A stretch of 64,000 bases of DNA from Halichoerus grypus (taxonomy: Eukaryota; Chordata; Mammalia; Carnivora; Phocidae). Below, piece by piece: positions 58,060-64,000 of the stretch (positions are counted from its first letter, which is position 1; each line of letters opens with the position of its first letter). The notes under the pieces are model-generated. The model did not search any database. It saw nothing but the letters and a program-made list of their open reading frames with translations, and was not told the DNA's origin. The stretch covers positions 99,920,294 to 99,984,293 of the forward strand of contig NC_135712.1 in NCBI RefSeq assembly GCF_964656455.1, written 5' to 3'. A program made the position numbers and the translations under genes.

Positions 58060-58247
58060 TTTTATTATATTTTATTTATTTGACAGAGAGACACAGCGAG
58101 AGAGGGAACACAAGCAGGGGGGTGTGGGAGAGGGAGAAGCAGGCCTCCCTTTGAGCAGGGAGCCCGATGTGGGGCTCGATCCCAGGACCCTGGGATCATG
58201 ACCTTAGCCAAAGGCAGCCTCTTAATGACTGAGCCACCCAGGCGCCC
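58060..58247 (-). mobile_element. SINEC (Can-SINE), minus strand
   Basis: Tail at 58060-58082, GA-rich block and head 'tgagccacccaggcgcccc'. CCAGAGAAATCTTTTTTA at 58042-58059 and 58248-58265 is a perfect 18-bp target-site duplication, which suggests a young insertion. Confidence 0.96.
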
Positions 58248-58306
58248 CCAGAGAAATCTTTTTTAAAGGGAAATAGAAGTAGATGCATTATAATTGAGAC
58301 AAAACC

Positions 58307-58501
58307 GGGCGCCTGGGTGGCTCAGTTGTTAAGCGTCTGCCTTCAGCTCAGGTCATGATCCCAGGGTCCTGGGATCGAGTCCCACATCGGGCTCCCTGCT
58401 CGGCAGGAAGCCTGCTTCTCCCTCTCCCACTCCCCCGCTTGTGTTCCTGCTCTCACTGTCTCTCTGTCAAATAAATTAAAAAAATCTTTAAAAAAAAAAT
58501 A
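58307..58501 (+). mobile_element. SINEC (Can-SINE), plus strand
   Basis: Intact head 'gggcgcctgggtggctcag', body and tail. ATAATTGAGACAAAACC at 58290-58306 and 58502-58518 is a perfect 17-bp target-site duplication. It lies head to head with the previous SINE, about 60 bp apart. Confidence 0.97.
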
Positions 58502-58518
58502 ATAATTGAGACAAAACC

Positions 58519-59265
58519 TTATTCACAGAGGTTCTTTAATATATCATCCCCTGTCTTGTCAAAAGTATAAACCAGAACAGATATCCCTTTTCCTTTGGCT
58601 CTTCTAAGCACTCTAAATTTCTTCAAGTCAACTACCTTCTGAGGTAAAATGGTAGTGATAACTCTTTATTTCTATACTTGACAAAGATACGTAATAAATA
58701 AATGGACAAATGAATGAACAAATTGCTGAAAATAGCAAGTAACATTTTGCTTGCTTGTTTGCTTTTAAATTGTTTTAAAAAAAATCATTACAACCTCTGA
58801 ACTTGTAAAGCATAAAGATTTGGTTATAATAAAGACTATAATGAGGCATATATCCCATTTACTTTTGTTCTCTTAAATGTTGCCTTTGAGGTTTGAGTGA
58901 AGATCTTACAACATGATAGTAATTAAAAGTTCAAAAGCATCAAATAGTAATGATGTTTCAATAAAACTTCAGAAGCCTGGAGCACTAAATGATAAATTCT
59001 AAATAACATGGCATATCCTTCAAACAGACCATATATTTAAAATATATTATCATCATTCTTGATCAGTAAAAATAAACAATGTTCAGGGGGAAATGTATCA
59101 AATGAAAGTTATATTGTTGTATAGTATAAAAATTCTAATATGTTGTAAAATTGTTTAATTGGACATGAGGAAAGAGTAATGATTGGGCCAATGGACATAT
59201 CTAAACTTAATTAGATACATTTATCACTTTAATTTTAGACAAAACATTTATATTTGATGTTATCC
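58519..59265. other. AT-rich stretch, no gene seen
   Basis: No named repeat or gene. Confidence 0.4.
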
Positions 59266-59273
59266 ATCTAGAC

Positions 59274-59489
59274 CAGGAGTGGGCAACTATGACCATGGGC
59301 CAAATCTGGCCCACCTTCTTATCAATAAAGATATATTGAAGCATAGCCAAGCTCATTCATTGGCATATTACCCATGGCTACCTTTGCATTAATAAAGCAG
59401 AGTTCAGTGGTCATGACAGAGACCAGATGGCTTACAAAGCCACGTATTTTACTCTCTGGACCTATATAGAAAAAGTTTTCTGACACCTA
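59274..59489 (+). mobile_element. Small hAT (Charlie/MER1-like) DNA transposon
   Basis: Starts 'caggagtgggcaactatgac' and continues 'gggccaaatctggcccacct', 'catagccaagctcattcatt', 'gacagagaccagatggctta', ending 'gaaaaagttttctgacacct'. The ends are imperfect inverted repeats (CAGG.GT.GGCAA type). TCTAGAC flanks both sides (59267-59273 and 59491-59497); with ATCTAGAC/GTCTAGAC this is near the 8 bp expected for hAT. It is a non-autonomous internal-deletion form with no transposase. Confidence 0.8.
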
Positions 59490-59892
59490 GTCTAGACAAT
59501 TTAGTTAGATCAAATATGTTTGGTAAGTACTATTTGAATATCTTCTATACTTTTATATAGTTTGATCTAACATTTGTAAATCACTGCCCCTATTCTCTAT
59601 ATCCTATTGAAATTATAGTCAAAGGAATACTAGAGGGATTATGAACTGGAATGGAAACACAGTGCATTTTACTAAACCACAGTATTAATTATGGTGTTCC
59701 AAAAATATATTGATTAATAATCTTAGATAATTTTTAGTGGGGTGTTGTCAAAATAAGGGAAAATAGGGATTAATTGATCTTGTTGATTGAGCTCATGTGG
59801 TATGGAATAGCATCCCTTTTCTTCATATCTCCAGATCAATTCAGTACCCTATGTAAGTATAAATTAATTTTTTTTAAATTGATAGTGATGAA

Positions 59893-60087
59893 GGGGCACC
59901 TGGGTGGCTCAGTCGTTAAGCGTCTGCCTTCGGCTCAGGTCATGATCCCGGAGTCCTGGGATCGAGCCCCGCATCGGGTTCCCTGCTCTGCGGGAAGCCT
60001 GCTTCTCCCTCTCCCACTCCCCCGCTTATGTTCCCTCTCTCGCTGTGTCTCTCTCTGTCAAATAAATAAATAAAATCTTTAAAAAAA
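59893..60087 (+). mobile_element. SINEC (Can-SINE), plus strand, youngest-looking copy
   Basis: Near-consensus head to tail ('gggcacctgggtggctcagt', 'caggtcatgatcccggagtc', 'tctcgctgtgtctctctctg'). AAATTGATAGTGATGAA at 59876-59892 and 60088-60104 is a perfect 17-bp target-site duplication. It keeps several CpG sites, which also suggests recent insertion. Confidence 0.97.
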
Positions 60088-60104
60088 AAATTGATAGTGA
60101 TGAA

Positions 60105-63100
60105 AAAGAGAAGTATATTAAAACAAGTTTGGAATGGGAGTTGCAAAAACACCAGGACCTTGAACTTGTATCACTACAGTGTGGATAAAGGGACAGAACG
60201 GGCAAAGTCAGAGGATCTTGATAGATTCTGTAGTGTTTTCTCAGGCAACACCAAGTTTGAAGCAAGGTGTGTCCTGAAAAGATGTTGGAGAACTTGCTGG
60301 CATATGTCTGGCATATGTAAGAGTGTAGACCTCTGTTAAGCCAGGTTACAAATTGTAATAAAGCATCATTCTGATTTATATCTTTTTTTTATGTAAACTC
60401 TGGTAATAAGGGAAGAAAACATTTTCAATTTTCAAATTGTATGCAACCAATTGCATATTATCATCCAATTCCTGAGGTATAATAGGTACTAATTCTACAA
60501 CAATCAATTTCCATTATTTTATTATTATAATTAATCTTGCAGCCAGCAAGATAATGGGATGCATTGTTCCAGGAAGAGAATATACTGTAACAGAGTCAGA
60601 GTAATTAACTAATAAATATTTAAAATGTACTTTTAAAGAGAATTTTGTTAACTGTGTGGTTATGTAAGTCTTCGAATTTGTGTAAAAAGGATTTAAAACT
60701 CATCTAATTCATTGGCCATAATTCAGATAGCAAGAATAAAGTTTCGATCAGGAAAACATAGAAATTCAGGCATGAAAAGAGGAAGGCACAGTTCTGACAT
60801 ACTTTCGAACACAAGAAAGTGGAAGGAAACAGAATAGAGTTTAGTAGCATCATGCAGGGGATTAAAAATGCCTGAGAGCACATGAGGATGTTTTATAATG
60901 GTAAATAAAATGTGTTCGTAAGCAGGAGAGCCCAAGACCCTCTTAAACACTGCATCTGTTATCTTCTCCTGCTCATGTAGTGGTGAAAAGCAGTGGTAAA
61001 TGACATCTCTCCTTTCTGTAAAAATCCCTCCATGGAATGAAACAACACAACACAACCTAGGGAGCTAAGGAATTTCATTTTCTGGTGGCACCCCCAGTGT
61101 CAGCTTGAGTGGAGGAAGCTCCTGCAGTAGTTGCATTACTTGCCCTCCAACCTGTCATTCTTTTGCCAACAAAGAGGATTAAATAACAAGTGAGTGCAGA
61201 AGACTAATACCCGAATGTCTACATGCACTATGGATTAGTTCCCACTCTGAAGGTATTTTGACTAAAGATAAATCTACCTTAAAATTTTAAAAACATTCTA
61301 TATACAGGTGTTTTAAAGAATATTCCACAAGTTCCAAAACCATGTCAAAGGAGGCTCCAGAAAGACAATTCAAGCAAGAACAATAGAATGGGTAAGCATT
61401 GTACTGTTCATCTAAAGTGACTATTCTGAAGATAAACACATACTGAGATGCATAGGCCTGTTGTGTTTGCTACAAAATCAGTCTCATTAGCATATATATA
61501 TGAATATATTTTCACACCTCATATACTTCTGAATCCAAATCATAAGACTATCTGCTTCAATTAATGAAAGGCAGATTACAAAGGGAAAGAGGAGCACCTA
61601 GAGAATTATACTAGAACAACAAAGCTATTAGAAACACTCAGCACAGAAGCACTGGAGTGTTTTAAGTAAAAAGCACTGTTTACTTTTCTAGTCCATGTTT
61701 TAAAGACAAAATGAAATCTTTAAGTACATTTGCATACATTAATACCAGAAGGAGTTTGAGGAAAAACTAAAACCAGTATCTACTCTCCTCTGCTTTGGTT
61801 GTCTCTCCAATGATTTTAAAAAAGTATGTATTAATTGTGCTAGGAAAACTAAAAATAAATAGCCTTTGGCCAATGAGCTATACCCCAAAATGAGATCATT
61901 TGACCCCATCTCAGTTAGTTGTATTGTTTGACATGCTGACTCATAGAAGTACCCCCATCTTTTTAAAAGATATCTTGAGTATGTTTCTATCTGCTGAAGC
62001 TTATATCTGGTTCACTTCTTCTTTCTAGACTAGATATTAAGACTATCAACACTTTACTTTTCCCTAGACTCCTATTCACTGATATGCACAGTGCTCCAAA
62101 AAACATGCTTCATTTACCAGGAGAAAGAACCCTGCAGTGTATCTCAAGCCTGAAGGAATTGATATACAGTACTTCATTTGGAGGCCCAGTTAATGGAAAT
62201 GATTCTGGGGCACACTGGCTTCTTATAGGTATTCACTTCTGAAGAAAGCAGTTTAAGTCTCAATAGTACATCCAAAAAAAACCAAAGCCATTTCAAGTGG
62301 TAAAATAAGAACTACAAAAATGAACAAAAATACTTTTTAAAAAATTACATATATGCATGTATGTGTATGTATGTGTATAGTTGGGAAAAAAACTAAATTA
62401 GCAAAGGCTAATTGATTTCTTTTTTAAAATTATATAGACTTCTAGTCACTCATTACTCCACTAACGAGTTACGTATCCTATCAGAGGTCAAAATTAAAAC
62501 TGGAGAAACTAAGGCAAAAGAGGATTTAATTTTCATTCCAATAACTTTTCAAAAATATATATTGTTCAGATTGGAGTCCATAGTTGACTCTGGCTATTTA
62601 TTTAAGGTGTTATATTATTAGGTAAGTGACACAAATTTCAGAAAGTAATCTGCAGCTTTTACTGAAGAAACATTTTGTTTCTGGTAAGTGATTTTCTTGG
62701 GCAAGATTTTCAAAAACATATACATGATATTGTTATAATTTCACTGTAGAATCTTTCACCTAGCATCTGAGATGTTATGCCCACATATCTTCACCTGCAA
62801 CAGTACATTCAGAGAAAGGATGAGGAGGAAATTGGAGACAGAGAGCCAACACAACTACCCTTTTAAATCCATCTTCTCTCCTGAATGCTGTTAAACAGGA
62901 ATACTTCTTATAGCAAATGAGCAGCTTTTGACAAACTATAACCACATATCCTAGGGGACCACTGCAGTATGATACCAATGCTCGATGATTACATTCCTAC
63001 CTCTTAAAGATGCAGAAAAACAAGTTTCCAGCTCCGTGCTGATTTTCTAGTAATAGTTGAGTCATACCTTATCCATCCCCTAAATAACTGAATTAGCCAA

Positions 63101-63215
63101 GTAATCAAGGCTATTTTTTAACCACATTCCAAATACAGAACTATCTTAATTATTCAACTAGAAATGTTTAAAATAGAACTTACAGTCCATTACCTCACCT
63201 GCCAGTTCTTTTTCC
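60105..63215. other. Unique AT-rich stretch, no gene seen
   Basis: About 3.1 kb without a repeat that I can name. The longest frame is 110 codons on the minus strand (60723-61055); it has no recognisable domain. A (TATG)n tract lies near 62346-62380. Confidence 0.45.
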
Positions 63216-63219
63216 TGTG

Positions 63220-63492
63220 ACACCTATTTTTTAATTTTTTAAGTGCACAATATAGTATTGTCAACTATAGATCTTATACAGATCTCTAGAACTTACTCAT
63301 ATTGTGTAACTGAAACTTTTTACCCTTTGAACAGCAACTCCCTGTTTCCCTCTCCTCACTCAGCCAGCCCTTGGCAGCTACCATATATTTTCTCTCTGAG
63401 TTGACAATTTTAGTACCTCATGTAAGTAGAATCACACAGTATGGCTTCTAGATCTTTGCTATTGTGAATAATATCACAATGAATATGGGGCA
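63220..63492 (-). mobile_element. L1 3' end, minus strand, part of a rearranged L1
   Basis: Reverse complement is an L1M-type 3' UTR: plus-strand words 'aagtgcacaatatagtattg', 'atctctagaacttactcata', 'gaacagcaactccctgtttc', 'tagtacctcatgtaagtaga', ending with ORF2 C-terminal text 'gctattgtgaataatatcac'. An internal part between the last two is missing. Confidence 0.75.
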
Positions 63493-64000
63493 GAAGACTT
63501 GAATAGACATTTCCCCAAAACAACATGAATATAAAATGGCAGCAAGTATATAAAAAGATGTTCAATATCGCTAATCATCAGAGAAATTCAAATCAAAACC
63601 ACAATAAGATATTACCTCATGCCTGTTAGGATGGCTATTATTAAAAAAAAAATGTTGGTGAGGATATGAAGAAATTTAAATGCTTGTACACTGTTGATGG
63701 AAATGTACAATAATGCATCCACTATGGAAAATATTATGGTAACTCTTCAAAGGAAAAAAAAAAAAAAAAGAATTACCATATGATCCAGTAATCCCACTAT
63801 GGGTATATATCTATACTAATTCTTTAAGAAAACAGAAGATGTAAGAGCAATCCTTAATCATTTTATGAGTCTAGCATTATCTCAATACCAACATCATATA
63901 GTGACACTGCAAAAAGTAAAATAGATCCACAGACCAATATTCCTCATGAACATAGACACAAACATCCTCAATGAACTATTAGGGGAAACCACCAACTTGT
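63493..64000 (+). mobile_element. L1 ORF2 fragment, plus strand, part of a rearranged L1
   Basis: Directly after the minus-strand piece the sequence turns to plus-strand ORF2: 'gaagacttgaatagacattt', 'gctaatcatcagagaaattc', 'tgcctgttaggatggctatt', 'accatatgatccagtaatcc'. From about 63850 it becomes RT-region text ('cattatctcaataccaacat', 'agaccaatattcctcatgaa'). The order is not collinear with an intact L1. The element runs off the window. Confidence 0.75.

Noticed and set aside
15747..60087. SINE heads read as tRNA genes
   Set aside because: SINEC heads are tRNA-derived but lack an intact cloverleaf and are followed by CT-rich and A-rich tails; they are retroposons.
60723..61055. 110-codon minus-strand frame in unique sequence
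   Set aside because: No recognisable domain, no exon or promoter context, AT-rich; a chance open frame is the simplest reading.

Overview
The window is mammalian nuclear DNA, almost certainly from a carnivore. Fourteen tRNA-derived Can-SINEs (SINEC) are present, on both strands, with the usual head, CT-rich middle and (AAATA)n/A tail. The L1 elements have a carnivore-type 3' UTR. The SINE tails that read CTCTGTCAAATAAATAAATAAAATC look more like arctoid caniforms (bear, seal, mustelid) than dog, but that placement is an inference from remembered families. I see no functional protein-coding gene, no tRNA or rRNA gene, no CpG island and no convincing cellular exon. The DNA is AT-rich and reads as a gene desert or a very large intron, with roughly half of it L1 sequence.

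Layout. 1-14.4 kb: mostly unique AT-rich DNA with SINEs, three short L1 3' ends, two MaLR LTR relics and an RPS2 processed pseudogene at 9.57-10.41 kb (minus strand, 13-bp target-site duplication). 14.5-23.0 kb: an old plus-strand L1 (A1), broken by three SINEs and by a younger L1 3' half (D, 18.36-19.84 kb). 23.0-26.5 kb: unique DNA plus a MaLR solo LTR. 26.5-32.0 kb: an old minus-strand L1 with a younger minus-strand L1 inside it. 32.0-34.4 kb: unique. 34.4-50.7 kb: three plus-strand L1s in a row, A2 (old), B (middle-aged, 38.36-44.28 kb) and C (young, 45.24-50.67 kb, with a TSD). 50.7-60.1 kb: unique DNA, an ancient L1, an inverted pair of LTR-like sequences (55.2-57.3 kb), four SINEs and a small hAT-type DNA transposon. 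60.1-63.2 kb: unique. 63.2-64.0 kb: a rearranged L1 at the right edge.

The elements do not work together as a pathway. The window is a layered record of retrotransposition. L1 machinery explains the L1 copies, the SINE insertions and the RPS2 retrocopy, all of which end in A-rich tails and mostly sit between short direct repeats. The most unusual things I found are: an ORF2-derived segment of about 79 bp copied into the 5' UTR of L1 B; a 5' UTR in L1 C so short that a spliced-transcript origin is plausible; an L1 3' UTR built of two tandem related modules with insertions ending at either one; repeated microsatellite birth at one fixed position of L1; and the inverted LTR-like pair. I found no evidence for a new gene system.
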